Assembly (NCBI GenBank): GCA_016192985.1
Contig: JACPTC010000029.1
Span: forward strand, 1 to 41,872
Origin: Candidatus Woesearchaeota archaeon
GTDB lineage: Archaea > Nanobdellota > Nanobdellia > Woesearchaeales > GW2011-AR4
DNA: 41,872 bases
Direction: 5' to 3'
Below are positions 26,501 through 35,005 of this stretch, in pieces. Position numbers and translations under genes: made by a program. Below the pieces are notes generated by a model. That model searched no databases, was not told the DNA's origin, and saw only the letters and a program-made list of their open reading frames with translations. Position 1 is the first letter of the stretch. Each line of letters starts with the position of its first letter.

Positions 26501-29500
26501 GATATCAAAAACTGCACGCTGGTCATTAACAATGACCTAAATGTTACAAATACAACAGTTTCCGAAGATGTTTCTCAATTTTTAAGGATAGTTAGGCAAG
26601 AAGATGGCCATTACAATTGGAGCGTAAATTGTACAGATACATTCAATAATACAGGAGCTTCAGCATACTTCAACATTTCAATCTTTGCCCCTAAACAAAT
26701 ACTTGTTAATGTATCAACCAACAGTTTTTCCTATGAGCAGGGAAATACAGCAACAATCTCAGTCAACACGACAAATGGCTCAAATTACGCACTTGCTGCT
26801 AATTTGACTGTGGATATAATCAGAGGAAATGCAACTGCGCCTTGGTGGAATACCTCTTATCATTTTAGAATTCCATATATAATAAATGCGTCCAGCAGAG
26901 CGAGAACAGACAAGCTTATTGAAGCTTCTATAAACTTTACAGATGTTTTAGTTAATGAGTTAAGCTTAAGCGGTTTGGCATTTGACAATAGCTCCGTGAG
27001 AGTTGTTGAATTCGACAGCAACACTTCGATAGAAATTCCCTCTCAGTTTGAAGCTGGTGAGCCGTTCAACAGCATCAACAGCAGTTACGGCACTTTATAT
27101 TGGGTGCTCAACTCAACTACTGCTGAAAATGAGGTTAGGGAATACTACATTTATTTTGACATTATAGAGAACGGGCAAAAATCTGCCCCAAGCTATAGCA
27201 AACCGACATTTTCCTTCAGAGGTGATACAAAAAATGTGCTGTTTGACAACACTCTTACAAGCGCCAGCCATGTCATAATTAATAATTCAAACAACACTTT
27301 TACAATGCTCTTCTCAGATGGTGATGGAATTTTCAACCAGCTATATAGCGACTATCAGGGCGCAGGAAGCATATTAAACATAACAATGAACGGCAATCGC
27401 ATTACAAATGACAACTCCAGCATAGTCCCTTTTGCCATAAAAGATGATGATTACATGATAACCAACAGCACTGTTACTTTTGAGTCTGGCTATGTTGTTT
27501 CATTTATCAATATCAATTCAACAATAAATTCTGTAAGTGATTCTTCAGCACAAATTAATTACACAATATGGTTTGCAAAAAATGATATTTATATCAGAGC
27601 AAAATTGTACGCTACTTTCGGCACCGCCGAATCAGCGCCAATAGACCTGTACAGCAATCTGTGGTTTGCTTATCTTATTGATGAGGGAAGCTCGTCATGG
27701 AATTCTTTTATTAATACATTGAACTCCAGAGGGTATAATGACACGCATGACTACAATACTGTTTCTGCAAATCTTAGCGAGTTAAATGCATTTCGTCCAA
27801 GCGACTGGCTCTCAGAACTCAAATCAGGCTTAGGCGGCATAAATCTTTATGTTCAAAACTTCTCGCTCAATAATGCCAATACCACAATAGGAATAGTCTC
27901 ATTTGATGATGCAAAGCTTCCTGCCGGCACGCAATCAGATGGAGTTGGATTTAACCTTAATTCCGACCAAACGATAGCTGCAGGCGACATCTACTCAATT
28001 ACAGCATGGATGAGGTTTTCAAGTGATGGCGCTTCAAAAGGCGAGGACATTGAGCTTGACATAGAAACACCGCTTGTGACAACAAGACAGCAAGGACAGC
28101 GCTTTATCAACAGGACAATAAACCAGTCGGATTCAAATGGAATGTTCATCATGAATTTCAGCACTGCCGGAATTTCAACGGGGTTCTATTCAGCTGTTGC
28201 TAGGGCATTCAAGGATTTGTACTTAAGTGGAGTAAATTTCAAGATATTTGAGATGACAACTGACATAACCAAACCGGTTGTTGCAGCTTTAAGCCCTGAA
28301 GGATTCAACAGCACAGTTAATTCAACATTCACCTACAATGTTTCGGAAGGCAATTCGCTCAGAAACTGCACTTTAATACTAAACAATAATCTAAACGTAA
28401 CAAACTTGTCTCCGATAAACAATGCGCAGAATGCTATAATTGTTTATAACATTGCCGAAGGCTCTTATAACTGGAGCGTAAACTGTACAGACAATGCAGG
28501 GAACACAGGAGGAAGCAATGTCAAGAATGTAACAATAGATTACACAATACCCAGCGTGATTCTAAATTACCCAAATGCATCCCAGATTTTCCAGACAACA
28601 ACAATAGAATTTAATTTTACAGCCATAGATAATCTTGACACAAATCTTACTTGCAACCTTACTATTGGAGGCGTAGTCAACAGAAGCAATCTTGCATCAC
28701 TGAATGATACAATCACAAATGTTACAGTCACAAACTTCAATGAGGGAATTTATTATTGGAATGTGAGCTGCATTGATGATGCTTTCAACAAAAATATATC
28801 GCTGACAAGAAACTTCACTATCAGCCTCGGAAATCCGAAATTCTTCCCTGAGAATACCCAAACAGCCATCAACAACAGCAATCCGAGAAGAAACAATGTA
28901 CTCCAGATATCTACAAATGCAACAGACGAGTCGGGCTTGAATCTTATCCTTTTCTCATGGAATTCTACAGGCATCGGCACATGGATAAACGTGTCTAATG
29001 CAACTCTAAGCGCTGATAAGTCCGTTAATTACACTGTAAATGTAACAGTAACCGCTATTGCTAACACCGTTGTTGGATACATCTTCCATGCAAGAGACAT
29101 TGCAGGCAACTTCAACACAACTGCCTTGAGAACTTATACTGTTGTCAATTCTCCCCCATCATCACCTACAATATTATTTCCGTCCAATGGCTCGAAATAC
29201 AACAAGCAACCTCTTGACATAAACATCACATTCACTGTTGATGCCGATGATGACGCAATAACCATCTATTATTACATAAATGGCGCATTTAACCAAACAT
29301 CATCAACAAACACAACCCTTAATGCAAGCGACGGCACTTACATATTAAATGTAAGCCTATCTGATGGAACTGATTTCAGCTCTAATATTACCATAAACTT
29401 TACTATAGATACAGTAAAGCCAAGAATAAACGCATCTCTAAACAATTCTTCACCGAGAAGATTTGATGTTGTAAACATGACAGCCAACGTGACTGATGAA

Positions 29501-31198
29501 ATAGAACTCTCATTTTGCCAGTTTATCCTAAACCAGTCAGCAAATGGCGCGAAAGAATTCTTTAACAAAACAGTTAATGGTAAAAATGACCAATGCTCGC
29601 AGAATTTCACCATAAATCTGACAAGAGGCAATGTGATTAACTTTACAGTTATTGTTAATGACACTGCAGACAACTTGAATCAGAGCCAGCAAATAATTAC
29701 AGTGGCTAATTCCCCTCCATCTGCGCCTGCAATATTGTTTCCGACTATCGGTTTGAATACAAGCCTGCAGCCTCTAAGCTTAAATGTCACTTTCGCTGGA
29801 GATTCGGACAATGACGCGATTACCATAAGATATTATATAAACGGCACATTAAACCAAACATCGCTCACAAACACAACCCTTAATGCAAGCGACGGCACTT
29901 ACATATTGAATGTAAGCCTTACTGACGGCATAGAATCGTCAGCCAACACAACTGTCAACTTTACAATAGACACAATAAACCCAACAACAACGCAAGTTTA
30001 TCCGCCTAGCGATTATTACAATGACACTTCTGACCCATATTCGATATTATTCAACTGCTCCGCAACAGACAATATTGCATTGAAAAACATAAGCTTGTAC
30101 ATATCTAACAGGCTTAACCAAAGCTTCAGCTTTAATGTGTCGGCAGATTTGGACAGCAATTCCGGTTATGGAAACTGGACATTAAGCTTGCAGAGCGGCA
30201 ACTACACATGGAATTGTCTTGCATTTGACAGGGCTGGAAATTATGATTGGGCTGATAATAGAAGCCTCCTCATTAATACAAGTCTACTAGATTTGAAAAT
30301 AGCCACAGCTGATATAACTTTCAACAGCACAAGTCCGGTTGAAGACGACAATATAACAGTTAATGCAACTGTCTTTAACATCGGTTCTATAACCGCAACC
30401 AATGTGCTTGTAAGATTTTTTGATGGCGACCCGGGCAATGGCGGAAATCAGATAGACACCGATAAGACAATAAGCTCTTTGGCTTCTCTGCAAAATAAAA
30501 CTGTAAATGCAACCTTTAGAATATCACTTGGCTTGCATCAAATATTTGTCTTGGTTGATCCGCTCTCAGCAATAGTAGAGGCTAATGAAAGCAACAATAA
30601 TGCAAGCGGCAACATTTCAGTCCCGATATGGCACTTTGCAACAGGAAATGTAACAGGCAACTTGCTGTTGCGAAGCATAGGCAATAGGACAATATTCAGC
30701 TGGGACATCACTGCAGCGACTACTGGAAATTTGTTTGTTGTTGATTCAGATAGCAGCATAACATGGACAAACCTCACCGCATTGGGAAGAAACATCACAG
30801 GACAGAATGCAAGCAATGACTGGGAGGAGCTTGATAGGGCGCTGAACACTTCTAATTCTTCAAAGTATCTGGATTCAATAAACAGGACATTCACCTCAAA
30901 TTATGTTCCAATCAATACAACATCCTTCATAGTTTTTGCCAGAACAATCTACAATGTTTCAATAGCCAACAGCACAAACAGCTCAAATTTTGTGACTGGC
31001 ATTTTGTGGGACCAAAGCGATGACACAGGAGACGGGCAGTACAACGGAAGCGAAGACGTTGCTTTCATAACAGAAATCGAAAGAAACCTTACAGGAAAGT
31101 ACGGGGTTTATGATTTTGAGCTTAGAATCCCTTCAACACTGAAGAGACTCAAAGGACCTGAATTAAGCTCTGTTACATTTTATGTGGAGTTGAGATGA
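23516..31198 (+). CDS. Giant surface adhesin, C-terminal fragment (2560 aa)
   Basis: This is the continuation of the 10479 gene after the 32-bp duplication; the GTG at 23516 is only the first possible start and there is no signal peptide. Ten consecutive ~97-aa Ig-like repeats (23.74-26.68 kb) follow the pattern D-x-x-x-P-x-(V/I)-x-L-x-x-P-x-N, Y-N-V-(S/T)-D, (N/S)-C-x-L-x-I and W-x-V-N-C-T-D, with two cysteines each. Then come a DUF2341-like domain (WWNTSYHFRIPY, 26.84 kb), further Ig-like domains, two near-duplicate NSPPSxPxIL repeats (29.15 and 29.71 kb), a CARDB domain (30.29-30.63 kb) and a ~190-aa C-terminal module ending SSVTFYVELR. That module also ends the next protein. If the frame is restored, the whole protein has about 6,895 residues. 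Confidence 0.9.
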   Translation: MRIFVNGSASGVRASVGQVQELRKREINDTTSDGTFEHIFNSTNHSIGVYSIVSVAKNSLYNTNFNHTVFEIIKDATPPSVNLVSPGDSFASALNNLTFVYNVSDIHSNISSCQLIVDGVIVQTNSTITENALQNFTRTEISNGAHTWQINCTDGLGNKNGSLIRSFDVQVDTLGPSITLEAPANNSNDTNGQLVFDYVVVDQFNGIANCTLIINGTDNQSMFNVSESVTRTFYSNITDGVYNWSVRCFDNSSNFNVNTSLIRRFNVIVDTSPPIINQSFPLNNSQLVSGNITFIYNVTDSISNISNCSIFIDGVLNITNKTVSEGINQVFNVTGIGNGYHNWSVLCVDGSENNNSAMSANLTFLISPDNEGPIVTLINPPNATEDPDGNITLTYNVTDTASNIKNCTLFINHTRNLSTLDVPEGQQQSFDLFNVPDGVYIWQVNCTDTALIENTGNSSIRFFIIGADLTPPTVTLENPANNSNDSDGRIGFNYNVVDFGSNIKNCSVLINNTINQTNTSVAESATQTFTISSFNNGTFSWKVSCTDNSSQQNTANSSFRLLKVINDVEKPTINSILPADGASDSDGNVLFLYNVSDELNGISSCRLYIDNSLQQENTSVTQNTNQSFRVNGLGDGTYQWFVNCTDNSDNQNIGKSAARTLTVQNDVTGPTVTLLNPPEHTLETNGSREFFYNVTDAVSGIASCEIIFSGVIQDTDTSVSKGISQNFSLAGLTDGQKNWSVNCTDNSDNSNEGASSIRNLTVILDSSAPVVNLVSPQNNTQSVVNNVTFIFNVSDANGVSNCSIQINGTLNSTIYNVSRDVNVNFTISNFSNVTINWNIDCYDISEDRFRGISENRTLIIGADALGPTITLLSPPNNIQDPDGNVLFDYNVTDFASNILNCSLIINGTINQTNTSIQESVKQNFTINDMPTGIYTWSVNCTDNSTSLNTGASEIRNLTIGRDTTPPTVTLISPSNNTAYNAEFVVYEYSVSDFASDIKNCTLVINNDLNVTNTTVSEDVSQFLRIVRQEDGHYNWSVNCTDTFNNTGASAYFNISIFAPKQILVNVSTNSFSYEQGNTATISVNTTNGSNYALAANLTVDIIRGNATAPWWNTSYHFRIPYIINASSRARTDKLIEASINFTDVLVNELSLSGLAFDNSSVRVVEFDSNTSIEIPSQFEAGEPFNSINSSYGTLYWVLNSTTAENEVREYYIYFDIIENGQKSAPSYSKPTFSFRGDTKNVLFDNTLTSASHVIINNSNNTFTMLFSDGDGIFNQLYSDYQGAGSILNITMNGNRITNDNSSIVPFAIKDDDYMITNSTVTFESGYVVSFININSTINSVSDSSAQINYTIWFAKNDIYIRAKLYATFGTAESAPIDLYSNLWFAYLIDEGSSSWNSFINTLNSRGYNDTHDYNTVSANLSELNAFRPSDWLSELKSGLGGINLYVQNFSLNNANTTIGIVSFDDAKLPAGTQSDGVGFNLNSDQTIAAGDIYSITAWMRFSSDGASKGEDIELDIETPLVTTRQQGQRFINRTINQSDSNGMFIMNFSTAGISTGFYSAVARAFKDLYLSGVNFKIFEMTTDITKPVVAALSPEGFNSTVNSTFTYNVSEGNSLRNCTLILNNNLNVTNLSPINNAQNAIIVYNIAEGSYNWSVNCTDNAGNTGGSNVKNVTIDYTIPSVILNYPNASQIFQTTTIEFNFTAIDNLDTNLTCNLTIGGVVNRSNLASLNDTITNVTVTNFNEGIYYWNVSCIDDAFNKNISLTRNFTISLGNPKFFPENTQTAINNSNPRRNNVLQISTNATDESGLNLILFSWNSTGIGTWINVSNATLSADKSVNYTVNVTVTAIANTVVGYIFHARDIAGNFNTTALRTYTVVNSPPSSPTILFPSNGSKYNKQPLDINITFTVDADDDAITIYYYINGAFNQTSSTNTTLNASDGTYILNVSLSDGTDFSSNITINFTIDTVKPRINASLNNSSPRRFDVVNMTANVTDEIELSFCQFILNQSANGAKEFFNKTVNGKNDQCSQNFTINLTRGNVINFTVIVNDTADNLNQSQQIITVANSPPSAPAILFPTIGLNTSLQPLSLNVTFAGDSDNDAITIRYYINGTLNQTSLTNTTLNASDGTYILNVSLTDGIESSANTTVNFTIDTINPTTTQVYPPSDYYNDTSDPYSILFNCSATDNIALKNISLYISNRLNQSFSFNVSADLDSNSGYGNWTLSLQSGNYTWNCLAFDRAGNYDWADNRSLLINTSLLDLKIATADITFNSTSPVEDDNITVNATVFNIGSITATNVLVRFFDGDPGNGGNQIDTDKTISSLASLQNKTVNATFRISLGLHQIFVLVDPLSAIVEANESNNNASGNISVPIWHFATGNVTGNLLLRSIGNRTIFSWDITAATTGNLFVVDSDSSITWTNLTALGRNITGQNASNDWEELDRALNTSNSSKYLDSINRTFTSNYVPINTTSFIVFARTIYNVSIANSTNSSNFVTGILWDQSDDTGDGQYNGSEDVAFITEIERNLTGKYGVYDFELRIPSTLKRLKGPELSSVTFYVELR

Positions 31199-33567
31199 AA
31201 ATATCAAATGTCAAAATTAAAATAATGGTCTTATTACTTTTTTTGGTAATAATTATTTCGATAGAAGTTAAGTCTATATTATTGGCCCCTTTTTTCAATG
31301 ACACTACTGAGGTTGATTTTGGACAAGGAACACTTCATTTAACAAACATAACTGGATCCGATGTTGGTACTAATGTAACTTTGAACTTTACGGTAAACAC
31401 TGGCAATATGAGCGGAGGTCATAATCTCTATAATATAACTGGGAATTTCACATCAAGAATTTTTGATAGTGGCCATACCAACTCTGTTTTTGACAAGATT
31501 GCATGGACAAGCACTTTGCCAAACACTAGCGATGCAATAGGATTTGCAATGCATACTGGAGCGAGAGATGTTGGTGTTTTTTATAGAAATGGAAGCATTG
31601 GGACTAATCTGAACCAGAGAGCCTATGATGCCAGCTTTGCATTCACGGACAGCTTAAGATTTTATTCAATTCCAACTGGATGGAGCAGAGATGACATCAT
31701 TGGATTTGGATGGGATGATGACAATTCCCCTAACTTGTATGCTTTGTTCAGGAATGGAAGCATCGCGCAATCCAGCCAGGCTGACTTGACTACAGATGCG
31801 GTCTTAACAAGTACAAGCTCATTCACAATACTAGGAGGTTTCAACACAAGCGATGTTATAGGATTTGCAGTTGACACGGTGTCAAATCCTACTCAAGGTA
31901 CTTCAGCCCTATTTTTCAAAAATGGCAGCTATCTTGTTGCACCTACTGAAAGTCCTCCTTTTGCGTTTAGCACGGTACGCGCTTTTACCCTTTCTCCATC
32001 AGGATTTAACACTGTTGATGTTATTGGTGCAGATGCGTCCAACTTTGGAAACGATGTTGCTATGTTCTTCAGGAACGGTAGCTATGTTGCAAATACAGCA
32101 ACAGCTGACTTTAGCGCTGACATAAGCTTCAGCAGCGTGTTTCTAGCCACTTACCATTCTGATGCAAACATCACAGAGCAGACTAACATAAGCTTGCAGA
32201 CAAGGGTTGCCAATGACACAAATTTTTTCACAGACTGGAGCAGTTTCTATATACAAAGTAATGGCACGCAAACAATTGAAGGAGGCAATGGAAGGTACAT
32301 CCAATACAGGGCTGTGTTTTACACGCCTGACAAATATATAACCCCATCCCTTGAAAATGTATCCCTTAATTATTCAGATTTGAAAGTACCGGATGTTAAC
32401 TCATCTATAAACAATACTGCTCCAGAATATGGTGAAATTATAAATTTAAGTGCAAATATAAGTGATTTTTCTGGCTTGAGTTTCTGCCAATTTATTGATA
32501 ATCAAAGCACTGATGGAGCAAGAAGATTTTTCAACTATTCTATTGGAGGGCAAAATGACAGATGCTCTCAGAATTATACAGTATTCACAGCAAGAGGCAG
32601 TATTATCAATTTTTCTTTGATTGTGAACGATACATACAACAATAAAAACCAGACCGATTTTATAATCGCGATATCTGGTATACCTCCAAGATGGCAAAAT
32701 CCAGAGATAAATGATACAAATATAGAACAATTTGACTTTGTAAAATTTAATGCAACGTGGAGCGATAATATACAACTAAGCGGCTATTTTTTCTCAACAA
32801 ATGCGACTGGAAAATGGACAAATATGTCGAATATCAGCTTTTCAGGCAGCCAAAATGAGTCAAATTTTACAATGCAGATAAATGCTTCTCCATACGCAGT
32901 TGTTGGCTGGGCTTTTTATGCAAATGACACATCAAATAATTTCAATGCAACAGATGTGCAGACTTTCGCGGTTGTTCCGCAATACCACACATTTTATGGC
33001 GATGTTCAATCGGACATTGTGCTGGATACCTACCAGAATATTTCCATTATTGCTTGGTTTAATTCTTCTGATGTGAAAGGCAATGTTTACATCACTGATA
33101 CCGATACTTTAAACGGAATATCGTGGGGTTCCTTGCAAGCAATTGGCAAAGACAAAACTGCAGCATTGAACGATGTAACAGATGATTGGGAAGACATTGA
33201 CACTTTGCTTGGCATGACTCTGTTTAATGACTCAATCAACAGGTCGTTTATAAATGGAACCAGAGGATTTCCAAAAAATAAAACAAATTTTGTTGTTCAA
33301 GGCAAGCTGATTGAGAATGTTTCCACAATAAACAGCACAAATACATCAAACTTTGTGACTGGCATATTGTGGGACACTTCTGATTCTGCTGATGCGCAGT
33401 ATGACGTTTTAGAGATAGAAGATGTTGTATTTGTAACGAAAGTGAACAACAAAGCTTTGGGCTTTTACGGCAATTATCATTATGAAATCAAAATTCCTGC
33501 CAGATTGCAAAGGTACAGAACTCCTAACAACCAAGACAGCGCGACATTTTACGTAGAATTAACCTAA
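31195..33567 (+). CDS. Secreted 790-aa surface protein with C-terminal VELT module
   Basis: The ATG overlaps the stop of the giant gene (ATGA), so it is in the same operon. A signal peptide (IMVLLLFLVIIISIEVKS) is followed by four repeats at about residues 100-310 carrying D-(V/I/A)-I-G-x-(A/G) and (L/M/V)-F-(F/Y)-(K/R)-NGS, for example DIIGFGWDDDN then ALFRNGSIA, suggesting propeller blades. Ig-like domains follow with CSQN/FCQF cysteine motifs also present in the giant protein. Residues about 600-790 (HTFYGDVQSDIVLD, SNFVTGILWDTSDS, EDVVFVTKV, SATFYVELT) are homologous to the C-terminus of the giant protein. The protein is rich in N-glycosylation sequons. It is probably an extracellular partner of the giant adhesin (inference from operon and shared module). 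Confidence 0.9.
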   Translation: MKISNVKIKIMVLLLFLVIIISIEVKSILLAPFFNDTTEVDFGQGTLHLTNITGSDVGTNVTLNFTVNTGNMSGGHNLYNITGNFTSRIFDSGHTNSVFDKIAWTSTLPNTSDAIGFAMHTGARDVGVFYRNGSIGTNLNQRAYDASFAFTDSLRFYSIPTGWSRDDIIGFGWDDDNSPNLYALFRNGSIAQSSQADLTTDAVLTSTSSFTILGGFNTSDVIGFAVDTVSNPTQGTSALFFKNGSYLVAPTESPPFAFSTVRAFTLSPSGFNTVDVIGADASNFGNDVAMFFRNGSYVANTATADFSADISFSSVFLATYHSDANITEQTNISLQTRVANDTNFFTDWSSFYIQSNGTQTIEGGNGRYIQYRAVFYTPDKYITPSLENVSLNYSDLKVPDVNSSINNTAPEYGEIINLSANISDFSGLSFCQFIDNQSTDGARRFFNYSIGGQNDRCSQNYTVFTARGSIINFSLIVNDTYNNKNQTDFIIAISGIPPRWQNPEINDTNIEQFDFVKFNATWSDNIQLSGYFFSTNATGKWTNMSNISFSGSQNESNFTMQINASPYAVVGWAFYANDTSNNFNATDVQTFAVVPQYHTFYGDVQSDIVLDTYQNISIIAWFNSSDVKGNVYITDTDTLNGISWGSLQAIGKDKTAALNDVTDDWEDIDTLLGMTLFNDSINRSFINGTRGFPKNKTNFVVQGKLIENVSTINSTNTSNFVTGILWDTSDSADAQYDVLEIEDVVFVTKVNNKALGFYGNYHYEIKIPARLQRYRTPNNQDSATFYVELT

Positions 33568-33591
33568 CATTTTTTTGTGTATACCACATTT

Positions 33592-33632
33592 GCGCAGCTG
33601 CCGCATGCCAAACTGCATGCGGTGGCTTGCGC
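33592..33632. terminator. Strong GC-rich hairpin after the adhesin operon
   Basis: The arm 33592-33608 pairs with 33615-33632 over 17 pairs, with two G-U wobbles and one bulged T, around the loop CAAACT. The core is CCGCATGC/GCATGCGG. It stands out in AT-rich DNA 25 bp after the operon's last stop. No long T-run follows, so it may stabilise the mRNA 3' end rather than terminate transcription. Confidence 0.5.
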
Positions 33633-33677
33633 CCCTTTGCTTTAACTTCTTAACAATAATAACAAAAATATTTAAAA

Positions 33678-33690
33678 TATTATAAAAATA
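33678..33690 (+). promoter_or_regulatory. TATA region of the two-module DUF5752-like gene
   Basis: TATTATAAAAATA, with an expected transcription start near 33710. A GGAG (33723-33726) then lies 7 nt before the TTG start codon at 33734. Confidence 0.45.
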
Positions 33691-33733
33691 GTAAGAGAAA
33701 GTAGAGAATAGTCTAAAAAAGAGGAGTGGTAGA

Positions 33734-35005
33734 TTGGTTAAGAAGTTTATTTCAGGAATTCTCGGGAAAAAGGAAGAGCAAGCTAAGGCAACTGAGAGTG
33801 CAGAAGAAATTCCGGATGAACTGCCGCCGCTAGCTGAAGAAATTGTAGCAAAAGCAGCAGCTCCAAAGAAAGAAGCTGCTGAAACTGCCCAGCCTGCTAC
33901 TGCGCCAAAGGAACAGGAAAAACAGGAAGTGCCGGAGGAATTGCCCCCTATTGATGAAAGCGCAACCAAAACAGAGGAAGCTGTTGAACCGGGAACATTA
34001 GATGATCTGGATAAGGAAGATATTCCTGAGGAAGTAAGGAAAGCTAAGCTTGCAAAGAGCAAGATTGTTGATTCAAAAACTGCTCCAGAAGCAAAGGTTG
34101 AAGAAATAAAGATGGCGAAAGATATGTACACTCCAAAAGAGCGCATACAGGCTGGAGCTGAGGTAGGGTTTTTCTCAAATATTCTTGAGTATATCAAAAA
34201 ACATGATGGTGCAAAAGAAAGGCTCTTGGCTGGCGACCTCTTTTCAAGAATGGGAAACTATTGGGAATTAAGAAAAAATGAAATTAAAACAGGAGCGCAA
34301 TTGCCAACCGAGAAGAAGCTTGAGCAGGAGCTTTTAAAAAAACTTGAAGAGTTAAGGATTTTAGAGCAAAAATGGCAAGTGCAGAGATTAGCATTGGAAG
34401 AGGACATGAAGTATATACATGAAAGGGAAATAGGGATACAAGCAAAAGCTGACGAATTAAAGATGATTTCAAATGAGCTTTCATTGTTTAGAAGCGTAAA
34501 GCCGGAAGAGTACTTTTACCTTCACAATGGTGTAGTGCTTAAATGCCTGCATGACTTGATTGACATACTGGAAGTCATAGATGAAGAGTCATTTAAGTAT
34601 CATGTAAGAGAAGGCAGAAACGACTTCAGCGACTGGATAAGGCATGTATTCAGAGACAATAACCTTGCAGACAAAATCAAAAACGCAAAAACAAAAATGG
34701 AGATGATTGAAACGCTTGAAACAGTGCCTGTTATTACTGCGGAAAATAAGAGCAGTGAGGGCATTATCCTAAACCCAAAAAAATATTTCTGGCTGGCAAA
34801 CGGCACTGTCATAAGGAATTTGTATGAACTTTCTGATGCATTAAGGGTTATAGATGATGAGATGTTCGGAAAGCATGTGAATGAAAGCAAAAATGATTTT
34901 GCGAAGTGGGTTGGTGAAACAGTCAAGAATGAGCATCTTGCAAAAAAACTAACCAATGCCAAAACAAAGCAGGAGATGATTGAGATTATTGAGGTGTTTT
35001 TATAA
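33734..35005 (+). CDS. Cytoplasmic protein with disordered N-terminus, coiled coil and two DUF5752-like modules
   Basis: 423 residues from a TTG start with GGAG upstream. Residues 1-130 are acidic, Ala/Pro/Glu-rich and probably disordered, with a repeated linear motif (IPDELPPLAEE and VPEELPPIDES). A helical segment (FFSNILEYIKKHDGAKERL) and a coiled coil (about 190-250, KLEQELLKKLEELRILEQKW) follow. Two copies of the module seen at 6.8-8.1 kb complete the protein: KPEEYFYLHNGV with YHVREGRNDFSDWI (about 255-335), and NPKKYFWLANGT with HVNESKNDFAKWV (about 346-423). It ends overlapping the convergent ATPase gene by 6 bp. The function is unknown; family copies on both sides of the adhesin operon suggest a shared role. 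Confidence 0.85.
   Translation: MVKKFISGILGKKEEQAKATESAEEIPDELPPLAEEIVAKAAAPKKEAAETAQPATAPKEQEKQEVPEELPPIDESATKTEEAVEPGTLDDLDKEDIPEEVRKAKLAKSKIVDSKTAPEAKVEEIKMAKDMYTPKERIQAGAEVGFFSNILEYIKKHDGAKERLLAGDLFSRMGNYWELRKNEIKTGAQLPTEKKLEQELLKKLEELRILEQKWQVQRLALEEDMKYIHEREIGIQAKADELKMISNELSLFRSVKPEEYFYLHNGVVLKCLHDLIDILEVIDEESFKYHVREGRNDFSDWIRHVFRDNNLADKIKNAKTKMEMIETLETVPVITAENKSSEGIILNPKKYFWLANGTVIRNLYELSDALRVIDDEMFGKHVNESKNDFAKWVGETVKNEHLAKKLTNAKTKQEMIEIIEVFL

Noticed and set aside
10479-31198. Programmed frameshift between the two giant ORFs
   Set aside because: The shift is explained exactly by a 32-bp duplication; no slippery site is needed.
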